NCBI RefSeq assembly: GCF_030272615.1
Contig: NC_081410.1
Coordinates: 253,875,533 to 253,939,532 of the forward strand
Length of the DNA stretch: 64,000 nucleotides
Direction of reading: 5' to 3'
Origin: Cryptomeria japonica
Taxonomy: Eukaryota > Streptophyta > Pinopsida > Cupressales > Cupressaceae
Each line of letters opens with the position of its first letter. Positions within the stretch are counted from its first letter, which is position 1. Under the pieces are notes generated by a model. The model had not been told where the DNA came from, searched no databases, and saw nothing but the letters and a program-made list of their open reading frames with translations. The position numbers and the translations under genes were made by a program. Below are positions 21,028 to 32,344 of the stretch, piece by piece.

Positions 21028-22659
21028 TGGTGTAGGAGAACCTACCTATGAAAACATGAACCAAGAACAAGATGATTTTCTATTACCCTAGAAGGAATTT
21101 AATAAGACCCTATGGGTGCTTTTTGTAATTCAATGTCCTAGGGGTGTGACAAGTTTGTCCATGTTTGGGTCAAATTGTCATCTAGGGTCTCGTAGAGAAA
21201 ATTGAGTCAATAAGGGTCACAATGGTCTAAATTGATGGATCAAGTGACCACAAGTCTATTTGAGTCATTTTTGATGTTGTAGAATTAAATGAAATAATTT
21301 TGGGGGACTATGATAGTCTGGAGTCTAAGTTGGTTGAATTATGTAAAAGTTGTCATATTGTCAATTTGTTGTCATGACAATTTTGCACTTTTTTGTAAGT
21401 TGTGATTCTCCAACGGTAAGCTCAGTTTGAAAAATAGTTGGAGGAGGTTGTGGTAATTTGGGAGATACCTTTAAAGGCCCCAAACACCAAAGGAAGTCTT
21501 GTTGGTTGATTTAGAAAGGAAATTAAAGCATCAAGAACTGTTGGAAACTTGGAAAACTATCTAATTTATGTTGATTGCATACTGAAGATGAATTGGAAAG
21601 AATGATCATGGCATAGTTCCTATAACTAGATCATTTTACCTTTTTTTTTAATTTTAGTGTGAAGTCTTGAAGTGAACTCTGCCCCATTCTACAAGCAAAT
21701 CTCTACCGGGTAGCCTAAAACCCTTAAACCCCTAGGGTTTGACTACAGTAATGAGTTTTGGCCTATCAATCCTTAGCTAAACACTCTACTATTATAGGAG
21801 ATCATAGGCCATTGTATCACATGTAAGTTCCAAAAGCCATTAAGAGGATCTAATAGGGCAAAGAGGATAGAGAACTAACCCTAGGTCAGGCATCTCTATG
21901 TGATAGACCGGTTTGATGAGTGCAATGCATGAGAATTGAGTGGTAGAGCACTAGAAAGAGGTTTGAATGTGGTAGAAGAGTAATTTGGAGGTTTACATAA
22001 AATTTCATGGTTGATGATGGTCACCCATTAGGAGAACCAAACCAGTTTGTGGAAGGTGTTCAGTCAAATAGGTCTAATAACCCTATTAGGTCTGTTAGTG
22101 CAGTATTGGTTGGGATATCTGCAAGTTGGCTTGGTATCAAAAACTGAGATATTGTTGAGAACTCCCAAAAGGGTATCTAAAAATATAATTTTTTTCCCTA
22201 GATCCTCAAGGTGTCAAAAGGTATCACCTGATTCCTTCAAATGAAGGCCTAATTACAACCGGTTCAGTTTGTGGATGAGTGAGTCAAAATTGATGTTTCG
22301 GTGGAACTAAACCATGAAATCCTATTTCATTTTTGTTAAGGTGTTGTGAGAAAACCCCTCCAAGGATAATTGTATTGAATTGGTCAAGTGGGCCATTCAA
22401 ACCCTAAAGCCTAGTATTAGCCCACTCATGTATGCAAGGGTGTGGGTAGTCACACAAGAACTTGAGAAGTGTTAGTTGTTTGTAAGTGGACATAGTGGAG
22501 CATTTGGATCTTCCAAGGTGTTTTTTGGTTTCATTAAACCATTGATTAACTTGGTGTTGTGTATGGAACTTTGGAATTAGGGATTTTGGTTGAGTTTGTG
22601 AGCCTTAGAGGTTGGTTGGTTTAAGGTTATCCTTCTAGTCTATTGACTACACCTCATCA
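21028..22659 (+). repeat. Gypsy-III 5' LTR
   Basis: Starts TGGTGTAGGAGAACCTACC and ends CACCTCATCA just before the primer binding site. It is collinear with 26371-27996 across its length, with scattered substitutions and few indels, so the copies diverged after insertion. Confidence 0.85.
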
Positions 22660-22661
22660 TA

Positions 22662-22673
22662 TTGGTATCAGAG
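22662..22673 (+). other. Gypsy-III primer binding site (initiator Met tRNA type)
   Basis: TTGGTATCAGAG immediately after the 5' LTR is the common plant Met-type primer binding site. Confidence 0.8.
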
Positions 22674-22749
22674 AAGGATTTTGAAGATCAATTGGGTGGT
22701 GTGGTCTTAGTGTATGTCAGAGGAAGATATTGAAATAGGGGCTGACAAA

Positions 22750-23400
22750 ATGCCTCCTAAGAGTATGTCACAAGATGTGGTGAAGAAGTTGATTGAAGAG
22801 ATGCTTGAGTGAAAGTTTGAATAATTGAAAAAGTCTAAGGATAAGGAAGGTGGAAGTGACACCGATGAAGAAGGGGATAAAGAAGATGGGGAATCCTCTA
22901 AGTGGGTAGAGGAGATACCTGTAGATCAGAGGCCATTTGTAGATGCCTTGAGGTTAGTCAATAGGGATACCATTGATTGGTTTCCTCTATATAGTGGAAG
23001 TGTGGAAGCAAAAGAGGTGATAGACTGGATTGAGGCATTGACCAGTCATTTTGAGTACAAAGGAATACTTGAATATAAGAGAGCTAAGTTGGAAAACACA
23101 AGGTTGAAGGGGTCTTCTCTTACATGGTGGAACTATGTACAAGGGGAGAGAGTTAAGGAGGGAAAGAGTATGATAACCTCCTAGGAAAGGATGAAGGCTA
23201 AAGTCAAGGCACAATTCATGCCCATTAACTATGAAGTACAGATGTACAAAAAATTGCAGAACCTCAGATAGAGAGACCTTGATGTGAATGCATATACAGA
23301 GGACTTTCATAAACTCAGTCTCAGATCAAAGAGACAAGAAGAGGAGTTAGAGAAAGTGGCCACGTACTTGAACAAGTTGTCCATATAGGGCCAGTTGGTT
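22750..23400 (+). pseudogene. gag: Gypsy-III gag
   Basis: Starts MPPKSMSQDVVKKLIEEML. After stops near 22810 and 22822 it continues through an acidic segment (GSDTDEEGDKEDGE) and the gypsy capsid block FPLYSGSVEAKEVIDWIEAL, KLENTRLKGSSLTWW, then after a stop at 23182 MKAKVKAQFMPINYEVQMYK and LQNLR, NAYTEDFHKLSLR. No zinc knuckle follows: the region 23400-23700 is disordered and lacks a clear protease, so a deletion removed the end of Gag and the protease. Confidence 0.8.
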
Positions 23401-23529
23401 GAACAAAGGGTAACACATACTCATCAATGAACAAGCATGGGTAGAGTTGAGTATTTTGGGGTATAAGAATAAAATTTTGTGTGAAATCCTTCTAATGGAT
23501 TCTTGCCATCTTTTGCTTGGGAGACCATG

Positions 23530-24600
23530 GACCAGTTTGACAGAAAGACTCATCATGATGGAGAAAATAATGCTTACTCTTTCCAAAAGGATGGTGTGAC
23601 TTTTAGAATACAGTCAGTGGTAGAAGGGGATCCACAACATGTAGGATCTAGTGTGATGATGGGAGGGGAAAAATAATTCCTTGATACACTAAAGGAGGAA
23701 GGTGGAGTAGGTTTTCTTTTTATTGTGGAGCCCAAGGAAGAAAGGAAGAAGGGTGTGAGTGAGGTAGGACCGAAGGTGGTTAGGGAGCTGCTAGAGAGGT
23801 ACAAAGGAGTGGTTGCAGAAGACATACTAAAATCCCTTCCACCTATCAAAGATATTAGTCATCAGATTGACCTCAAGAGAGGGTACCATCAGATAAGGAT
23901 AAGAGAGGGGGATGAATGGAAGACTTCATTTAAAACCAATGAAGGGTTGTATGAGTGGCTTGTGATGCCTTTTGGTCTTTAAAATGCCCCTAGCACCTTT
24001 ATGAGACTAATGAATGAAGTGTTGCAGGATTTCATAAGGAAATTTGTGGTAGTCTACCTTGATGACATATTGGTGTTTAGTAAGAGCAAGGAGGAGCACT
24101 TGAAACACTTGGAGGTAGTCTTGAAGTGGTTGCAGGAGGAGAAGTTGGTGATAAACTTAGAAAAGTGTGACTTCATGAAGCAGGAATTGATATACTTAGG
24201 CATTACCATCTCTAAGGATGACTTGAAGATGGATTCTTCCAAGGTAGAGGCTATTTTGAACTAGCCTACACCTAAGACAACTAGAGAGGTAAGAAGTTTT
24301 CATGGTATGGTAACATTTTATAGGAAATTCATTAGAAATTACAGTGATATTTGTGCACCTATATTAGAAACCATCAAGGGTGGTGGTAAGGTGAATTTTG
24401 TGTGGACCAAAAAAGCAGATAAGAGTTTTGAGTATTTAAAATAGAAAGTTGCCAAGTACCCAATCCTAGTATTGCCTGATTTCAGTAAGGTCTTCACCAT
24501 TGGATGTGATGCAAGTGGATTGGCTATAGGAGTAGTATTGAGCCAAGAGGGAAGATCAGTGGCCTTTTTTAGTGAAAAATAAATGAAGCAAAGAGGAAGT
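23530..24600 (+). pseudogene. pol: Gypsy-III reverse transcriptase with an internal deletion
   Basis: RT copies element RNA into cDNA. Visible blocks are [13 protein letters not shown], then directly [19 protein letters not shown] (23870-23935), [11 protein letters not shown], the catalytic motif [11 protein letters not shown] (24045-24080), the IYLGI block and FYRKFIRN. In intact gypsy RTs about 100 residues separate the first IDL (start of the domain) from the second (motif A, DLKSGYHQIRI). Here they are fused into one, so the fingers region and primer-grip sequences are gone. Stops follow MPFGL and ILN (near 23980 and 24262). It cannot encode an active enzyme. Confidence 0.85.
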
Positions 24601-24896
24601 ATTCCTCATATGATTTAGAGTTGTATGCCATGGTACAAGCTCTGAAAAAGTGGAGGCATTACTTGCTTCCTAAGGAGTTTATTGTGTATACTGACAATCA
24701 TACTCTTAGTTTTTTGAATGGACAAGAGAAGCTCAGTCATAGGCATATGAAATGGGTTGAAAGTCTTCAAGCATACACCTTCATCATCAAGCACAAGAAA
24801 GGGGTAGCCAATAACATTGCAGATTCTCTAAGTAGGAGGGTGTTGATAGTGCAAGAAGTGCAGTTGCAGAGTATGGGTTTTGAAGCACTCAAATGA
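24470..24896 (+). pseudogene. pol: Gypsy-III RNase H
   Basis: Blocks [37 protein letters not shown], then in a shifted frame YDLELYAMVQALKKWRHYL, FIVYTDNHTLSFL, and AYTFIIKHKKGVANNIADSL. Catalytic Asp (CDAS), Glu (LELYA), Asp (YTDN) and Asp (ADSL) are all recognisable. A frameshift lies near 24585-24600. Confidence 0.85.
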
Positions 24897-25740
24897 TTGT
24901 ATGAAGAGGACCAATATTTCAAGGAAATATATAAGGTATGTTGTGAGTTTGCAAATGCTTTTCATGGAGATTTTTTGACTACACCTTGCAAGATGGTCTT
25001 TTGTTCAAGGGGTGTTAGTTATGTATCCCTAGGTGTTCAATGAGGGATAATATGTAAAGGAGAAACCTAGTGGTGGTTTAGGAGGTCACTTTGGGCTAAA
25101 TAAGACTTTGGACCTAGTTAGGAGATTTTAATTTTGTGCAAAGATGTAGACTGATATCAGAAAGTTTGTGGAGAGTTATACAGTGTGTCAGAGAGCAAAG
25201 GGGGTCTCAACCAATGCAAGATTGTACCAACCTTTTCCTATACCAAGTACACCATGGGAAAGTTTGAGTATGGACTTTGTGATGGGATTACCCAAGACAA
25301 AGATAGGTCATGATAGTGTGTTTATTGTGGTAGATAGGTTTAGTAAGATGGCTCACTTTATTCCTTGTAAAACCACCAATGATGCTAGCTATATTGCAAG
25401 ATTGTTTTTTAGAGAGATTGTTAGAATCCATGGGTTGCCTTTGAGTATTGTATCTGACCAAGACAACAAGTTTGTAGGGAATTTTGGTGAACTTTGTGGA
25501 AAAGGTTGCGTGCAAATTTGTCTTTTAGCTCAACCTATCACCCTCAGATCGATGGCAAAATTGAGGTTGTGAATAGGTAATTGGGAAATATTCTTAGGTG
25601 TTTGAAAAAGGATCATGGCAGCAGTTGGGATGTGGTGATACATCAAGCATAGTATGCCTATAATGATTTAATAAACAGAAGTATAGGTCTAAGTCCTTTT
25701 GACATTGTGTATGGTAGTCATCCAAGAGGAGTTTTTTAAT
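24897..25740 (+). pseudogene. pol: Gypsy-III integrase
   Basis: The integrase joins cDNA to host DNA. The N-terminal zinc-binding part is degraded ([11 protein letters not shown] survives near 25174). The core shows [20 protein letters not shown] with the first Asp, [35 protein letters not shown] with the second Asp, then a frameshift near 25500-25530 before a degraded [13 protein letters not shown] (catalytic Glu). Downstream, YNDLINRSIGLSPFDIVYG is in another frame. Confidence 0.82.
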
Positions 25741-26348
25741 TGATAGATGTCCAATGGTTGGACAAGAGGAGTGGACATGCTGATGAATTTGCAGAGGCTA
25801 TGAAAGAGGTGCACCAAAAAGTCAGAGAAACCTTACAAAAAAATAGTCAAAAGGTTAAAGAAAGAGTGGATCAGAGAAGGAGAGATGTGTAGTACTAAGT
25901 GGGTGATATGGTCATGGTTCATCTTAGCAAAGACAGGTTGCCCAAGGGAATCCATAGCAAGTTGATGATGAGAAGGATTGGACCTTGTAAAATTTTGGAT
26001 AAATATGGTCCTCATAATTATGAAATTGAACTCCCTGATGATATTTCTATTTCACCTATATTTAATGTGTCTGATCTAACATCGTATAGGATTCCTACTA
26101 TAGGAGAATGTGCAAGTGAATCTATTCAGGAAAGTGAAGAATGGATAAAGCACTTACCACCTAAGGATCCGCCTAAGATGGAGTGCATTTTTTATAGTAG
26201 GGAAGCCAAGAAAACAAGGCACAAGACCTATTTTTAGCACTTAGTTAAATGGAAGGGCCTTGTTAACTCAGAAGCTACCTAGATGCTGGAGGAAGATATC
26301 AAAAAGCAGGGTCAAGATTTGCAGCAGTTGGTCTCTAAGAGGAGTTGA
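25741..26348 (+). pseudogene. pol: Gypsy-III integrase C-terminus and chromodomain
   Basis: Includes GDMVMVHLSKDRLPKGIHSK (integrase C-terminal barrel), RIGPCKILDKYGPHNYEIEL, ISISPIFNVSDLTSY and then, after a stop near 26236, HLVKWKGLVNSEAT and EEDIKKQG. The last blocks have the chromodomain signature (VKWKG...TWE..E, with TW altered by a stop). Chromodomains of this class bind modified histones; here it is a relic. Confidence 0.8.
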
Positions 26349-26370
26349 GACAAATTTTACCCAAGGAGTA

Positions 26371-27996
26371 TGGTGTAGGAGCACCTACCTATGAAGACAT
26401 GAACCAAGAAAAAGATGATTTTATATTAGCCTAGAAGGAATGTAATAAGACCCTATAGGTCCTTTTTGTAATTCAGTGTCCTAGGAGTGTGACAAGTTTG
26501 TCCATGTTTGGGTCAAATTGTCATCTAGGGTCTGGTAGAGCAAATTGAGTCAATAAGGGTCACAATTGTCTAAATTGAGGGATCAAGTGGCCACAAGTCT
26601 ATTTGAGTAATTTTTGATGTTGTAGAATCAAATGTAATCATTTTGGGGGACTATGATAGTCTAGAATCTAAGTCGGTTCAATTATGTAAAAGTTGTCATA
26701 TTGCCAATTTGTTGTCATGACAATTTTGCACATTTTTGTAAGTTGTGATTCTCCAATGGTCAATTCAGTTTCAAAAATAGTTGGAGGAGGTTGTGGTAAT
26801 TTGGAAGATACATTTAAAGGCCCAAAACACCAAAGTAAGTGTTGTTGGTTAATTTGGAAAGGAAAGTAAAGCATCAAGAACTGTTGGAAACTCGTAAAAC
26901 CATCTATTTTTTGTTGATTTCATACTGAAGGTGGATTGGCAAGAATGATCATGGCATAGTTCATGTAACTAGATTATTTTACCTTTTTTTTTTTCAGTGT
27001 GAAGTCTTGAAGCGATCGCTGCCCCATTCTACAAGCAAATCTCTACCAGGTAGCCTATAACCCTTAAACCCCTAGGGTTTGACTGCAATAATGGGTTTTG
27101 GCCTTTCAATCCTTAACTCAACACTCTATCATTATAGGAGATGATAGGCCACTATATCATATATAAATTCCAAAACCCATTAAGAGGATACAACAGGACG
27201 AAGAGGATGGAGAACTAACCCTAGGTTTGGCATCTCTATGTGATAGACCGGTTTGATGAGTGGAGTACATGAAAATTGAGTGGTAGAGCACTGGAAAGGG
27301 GTTTGATTGTGGTAGATGATTAATTTGGAGGTTTACATAAAATTTCATGGTTAGTGATGGTCACCCATTAGGAGAACCAAACCAGTTTGTGGAAGGCATT
27401 CAGTCAAATAGGTCTAATAGCCCTATTAGGTCTGTTAGTGTAGTATTGGTTGGGATATCTGCAAGTTGGTCTAGTACCAAAAACCAAGATATTGTTGAGA
27501 ACTCCCAAAAGGGTATCTGAAAATATAATTTTTTTGCCTGGATCCTCAGGGTGTCAAAAGTTATCACCCAATTCCTTCAAATGAAGGCCTAATTGCAATC
27601 GGTTTAGTTTGTGGGCGAGTGAGTCAAAATTGATGTTTCAGTGGAACTAAACCATGAAATCATGTTCTGTATGTGTTAAGGTGTTGTGAGAACACCCCCT
27701 CAAGGATCATTGTATTGAATTGGTCAAGTGGGCCATTCAAACCCTAAAGCCTACTAGTAGCCCACTCATGTATGCAATGGTATGGGTAGTCACACAAGAA
27801 CTTGAGGAGTGTTAGTTGTTTGTAAGTGGATATTATGGAACCTTTGGGTCTTCCAAGGTGTTGTTTGGTGTCATTGAACCATTGCTTGACTTGGTGTTGT
27901 GTAAGGAACTTTGGAATTAGGGATTTTGGTTCAGTTTGTGAGCCTTAGAGGTTGGTTGGTTCAAGGTCATCCTTTTGGTTTGTTGCCTCCTCAACA
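26371..27996 (+). repeat. Gypsy-III 3' LTR
   Basis: Starts TGGTGTAGGAGCACCTACC and ends CCTCCTCAACA. Collinear with the 5' LTR. Small ORFs here are not conserved in frame between copies. Confidence 0.85.
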
Positions 27997-28001
27997 AACT
28001 C

Positions 28002-29167
28002 CCCTTTTTTAGGGTACTACAATCCATAACTGAGTGTTCCTTGCAAGTATCTAAAAATTATTCTTATGGCATTCATATGTGATTGCTTAGGTGCAGCTTG
28101 AAATCTAGCCACCATGCACACTGTCTGCACTATGTCTGGTCTAGAAGCAGTAAGATACAATAAGCTTCCTATCATGGATCTATATAATATTTGATCCACC
28201 ACTAATGATTCATCATTATTTCTTAATTTTCTCCTGGTCACCATGAGGGTACTTACTAGTTTGAAGTCTTCTATTTGAAATTTCTTCAAAATATCCTCTG
28301 CATACTTGTTTTGTGAGATAAAGATTCCCTTACCTTGCTATGATATCTGCAAACCAAGGAAGTATGTCAATTCTCCAAGAATTGACATCTCAAATTTTGA
28401 CTGCATCTAAATAGAAAATTCTTTGCAAAGGGTGTCCTTGTTACCTCCAAAAATAATGTCATCTACATACACAACCATAATGATCATGTGGTTTCCATCT
28501 TTCTTGATGTATAAGTTGTTGTCAACATTCCCCTTTTTAAATCCTTGCTCCTTCAAGTACTGATCTATCCTTGAATACCATGCTCTAGGAGCTTTCTTTA
28601 AACCATATAGGGTTTTCTTCAACCGCACACAAAGGTTTCATCATCATGTAACATAAACCCTTCTGGTTGCTCCATGTACACTTCTTCTTCCAAATTTCCA
28701 TTGAGGAAGGCAGATTTTACATCCATTTGATATACTTTATAACCCTTGTAGGCAAAAAAGGCTAGAAACATTCTAATTGCTTCTAATCTAGCTACTAGTG
28801 CAAATGTTTCTTCAAAATCAATTCCCTCTACTTGAGAGTAACCCTTGCACACAAGTCTAGCTTTATGCCTAACAATTTTACCTTTTTCAGTCATCTTATT
28901 CCAGTAGACCCATTTGGTGCCAATGATGTTCTTGTCTTTTGGTCTAGGGACTAATTCCCAAGTCTTGTTCTTCTCAATCTGCTATAACTCTACTTTGATG
29001 GCATCCATCCATTTTTTACTTTTGCTGGCCTCATTGAATGTTTTAGGTTCTACTTCAGTCATGAGGCAGAAGTTGACTTGCTCATCATTCCGGGCAAGTC
29101 TTCTCCTAGTCTGCACACTATCACTCTTATTATTTAAAATCTGCTCTTCTAAGTGGTTCATCTGCAC
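28002..29167 (-). pseudogene. pol: Copia-1 reverse transcriptase
   Basis: Minus-strand blocks in order: EASKSKKWMDAIKVEL (29030-28982), then [20 protein letters not shown] (28894), [36 protein letters not shown] (motif A), a one-base frameshift near 28624, KKTLYGLKKAPRAWYSRID, MIIMVVYVDDIIFGGNKD (catalytic YVDD, near 28440-28490), and SLLYLTASRPDIV, HMNAIRIIFRYLQGTLSYGL. The YVDD motif is intact. The C-terminal continuation into RNase H is cut off by Gypsy-III at 28001. Confidence 0.9.
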
Positions 29168-29681
29168 AAACTGGTTAGGAGCCTTTTTGGATGCTTCTTC
29201 TGGTTCATTCTCTGACTGAGATTTCTCACCTTCATCATCAGAATCATCATACTGGTTTACCTATGATTGTCTTCCACTATTCATATCCTCATCAACTCTT
29301 ACATGCACACTCTCAATGACTCTTCTTAGTCTTTTGTTGTAGCATTTATAGGCCTTGTTGTTAGATGAGTAACCAAGGAAGATTCCTTCATCACTCTTGG
29401 AATCAAAACTACCTAGACCATCCATATCTCTCTTTATAAAACACTTGCTTCCAAATACCTTGAAGTATTTGACTGATGGTTTCCTATCATACCACAACTC
29501 ATAACATGTCATTCTGTTGTTTGTTCTTAGTTGAACCCAATTCAAGGTATATACAGTAGTATGAACTATTTCCTTCCAATATATGTCTAGCAAACTAGCC
29601 TCATTTAACATGGTTCTGGATATCTCCTTGATTGTCTTGTTCTTCCTTTCTACCACACCATTTTGTTGTGGCATCCTAAGT
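29168..29681 (-). pseudogene. pol: Copia-1 integrase, C-terminal part
   Basis: Begins at PQQNGVVERKNKTIKE, containing the catalytic Glu of the DD35E triad (in NGVVERKN), then SLLDIYWKEIVHTTVY, PSVKYFKVFGSKCFI and GIFLGYSSNNKAYKCYNKR, a standard copia integrase end. The N-terminal part with the two Asp residues lies beyond the LARD-like element. A stop near 29262 interrupts the link to RT. Confidence 0.88.
29677..29681. repeat. Left TSD (CTAAG) of the LARD-like element
   Basis: Identical to CTAAG at 40669-40673. Joining the flanks recreates the copia integrase block before PQQNGVVE. Confidence 0.88.
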
Positions 29682-30838
29682 GTTGTTCACCAAAAGTGAT
29701 AACCCAAGTATACCTACAAATCTATCTACGAGATAGCCAATCTCAATCAATGAAACACCTCAGGGCTTGGACAACATGACAAGGATATGAATCCTTGTAC
29801 TCTTCAGGCTCTGCAAAACCTAGGTGGGTATACCTTTGATGCATTTAATCAGACCTATTACACACAAGACTGCACCAATCAAAAGCAGATGGATCTCAAA
29901 AGGTTCAAAAACTAAGAGGTAACTACAGATGGGCTAGATCCACACTTGCAATTCAACATTTTTGAATCATGAGATGGAGGGACACTTCCACATAACATAA
30001 AATATAAAAAGATATTCTGATTTTTTTTATTTTTAAATGGTGTTCTGACAACCTTTCAATATTACAAGAGACCAGTGCCTTAGCTAGGCCATAGAGTCAT
30101 GCATAAAACTGGATGAGAAATCTCAGATGCAAGTTCTTTTCAACATTAAATTTTCACGTATCAATGCCTTACATTAATACAATCCTCTACTCTGCCACAA
30201 AACCATACTTATATGTATATATCCAATATGTATCCAAAATCATTAATGCTGGGTTTTAGGATTTAAATCCTTCCTTGAAGAATACCCAAAAGACAACATT
30301 ACACTCTTAGAGGAATCTGAAAGAGAACTCAAATTATCCTTGATAATATGAAATTATATGAATCTGAGTACATTTTGGAGACAATTTCATGGAAACTCAC
30401 ACATGCCTTGCAAATGTGTGAACCTGCAAACTGAAACTAAACCTACAGTAAAGACAACATTGAAAACATAGATGAACACACTATCATTTGCATTGATAAA
30501 AGGATGCCATCACTAGAACCTGCAATTTCGGATTTCTCCCTTGGAGAAAATCTCTCCAAAACTGGAACCCTTACAATTGAGAAGAATGGGGGATAAAAAG
30601 GAAGAGGGAACCAAATCAAATCTTCAACTGAATTGCCAAGTGTCTCCTCTCTAACTGAATTTTGTTCCCATGGAAACTGCTTCTAAAATATCCCACATTT
30701 GTCAAAATTAACCCCATAATTGGATTTCTCACTTCGAGAGCTTTCTGAAAACATATAACACTTTATATTTTGGCCAAAATTTAGACCCTAGGCGAATTAA
30801 TTCCCCAATGTGCTCAATCATTTAAATTTTTCGAAATT

Positions 30839-30860
30839 TGATATAGTTTAAACTATATCA
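30839..30860. repeat. Perfect 22-bp palindrome in the LARD LTR
   Basis: Half-site TGATATAGTTT followed by its exact reverse complement. The right LTR has the same palindrome at 37649-37670. Confidence 0.85.
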
Positions 30861-31692
30861 TTTACAATTTTAATTTTGATTTTTGCCTCTGATGTGCTCT
30901 GACGCCTTGCCACATGGCGGCCTCCAATTTGGTTGATGGGGTTGACTGGATGCCACCTGGGATGACACCTCATCACTACCACGTCATCTACTTTGTCACT
31001 ACCACTTGGCCGCCACATGTACACCACCTCACGCCACCTAGGCACCACCTAGGCAGAACCTCACTAGGGCCCACCTGCTGGACAGCTGACAGTACCCGCC
31101 ACCTGACTTTTGCAACTTCGCAGGGTGTAACTCGCGTGCATCTTCCTTTCTCAAAACAACACACACCATTGATCTATATTGAAGTTGCTCACTCGTTAAG
31201 TCGACCTTCCTCTGCAAAATTTTGCCTGTCTGCCTCGAGAAGCATGTTGCATGGGGTCCATCTGGTCGCTGCCCAGTCATCTCTTCCATCGCCTCAAGAT
31301 CTGTGCTCACGCATGGGCCCACCTTGGGCGCCCATAGGCACCATCCATCAAAAGCCTTTATGGCTTAGACATATTACTACTATGTGGATTTGCATATAAA
31401 CATCAAAAACATCCCTTTCCCAGTGCATGTGGGATATTGCGATTAAGCCTGGAGCTTCAATTTTAAGCTTTTTCTCTGAGTTTTAATGGCAAGGTCTTCT
31501 ATTTGCATAAGGTTCGATGGCTTTCTGAGCAAACCATGATGCCACTCACAGGGAGGAAACAATTTCAAACCTTGGCATTGGCATTTTAAATTAATTTGAT
31601 GCTTTAACTTTCTTTCCAGACACCATGCCTGTCAAAAACCATGCAGAGGGTAGAATGGATGCTGCTGGTCATTAATCACACTGCTGGAGCTT

Positions 31693-32344
31693 CACGTGGG
31701 GGGATGCTATGCTGGCATTTACCATAACGTGGGAGGACTGGGCTTTAAAACCTTGCTGCATTTTACTGTTTCAAAATTCCCCCTTTCACCAGTCACGTGG
31801 GGATTACTAAAGTCTTCTACAAGTTCTCCAACACCACGTTGCCTGCTCCATTGCTATCTGTTGCACATTACTTCTCACACCTCTTTCTAATTTCATTTTG
31901 CTTGCTCTCTGTGGTGGCTGTTACCACGTGGGAAGGGGAAGATTTCAGTATTGCTATTTGGTTGAAAATTTTATGTTGTTGTTGTTCCTTTCCATGCACC
32001 ACAGCAAGGGAGGGGAATACTTAACTATTTTATTTGCTTCTTCCATAGAAGCCCCCAACAAACAACCTCTTCAATGCACTACATGCAACCTGGAGTCTTC
32101 TGCAATCCCTTCTCTAATCATCACGTGGACTACTGGGAGAATGAAATAACAATGCAAGTTAGGGAGGAGCTATTGTTGGAGCATTGCATTTGACTGATTT
32201 TTATTGCTCTTTTTTACAAACCACACACAGCAAAAAGAAATGGAGACCAGGCCAATGGAATTTGCATAAAGTTTTAGATTGCTGAAGGTTTTAACTTGCA
32301 CTCCCCAACCATTGTTGAAATCTTTTGAGGGCTGCCAACACGTG
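31693..32344. promoter_or_regulatory. Cluster of five CACGTG (G-box) sites in the left LTR
   Basis: CACGTG occurs at 31693-31698, 31794-31799, 31925-31930, 32122-32127 and 32339-32344, most followed by GG (ABRE-like). All five are retained in the right LTR. G-boxes are bound by plant bZIP and bHLH factors; a promoter role here is inference. Confidence 0.5.

Larger units (their letters stand above)
21028..27996 (+). mobile_element. Gypsy-III: chromodomain-type Ty3/gypsy element (6.97 kb)
   Basis: Two LTRs of about 1.63 kb (21028-22659 and 26371-27996), Met-type primer binding site, Gag, RT, RNase H, integrase and a C-terminal chromodomain, all decayed. The flanks AATTC (21023-21027) and AACTC (27997-28001) are a likely TSD with one mismatch. 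It separates Copia-1 RT from RNase H. Order RT-RNase H-integrase-chromodomain identifies a chromovirus lineage, a group whose chromodomain is thought to steer integration to heterochromatin. Confidence 0.88.

Noticed and set aside
30914-32149. Several plus-strand ORFs present in both LARD LTRs
   Set aside because: Their duplication is explained by the LTR pair. No protein motif, and the element reads on the minus strand.
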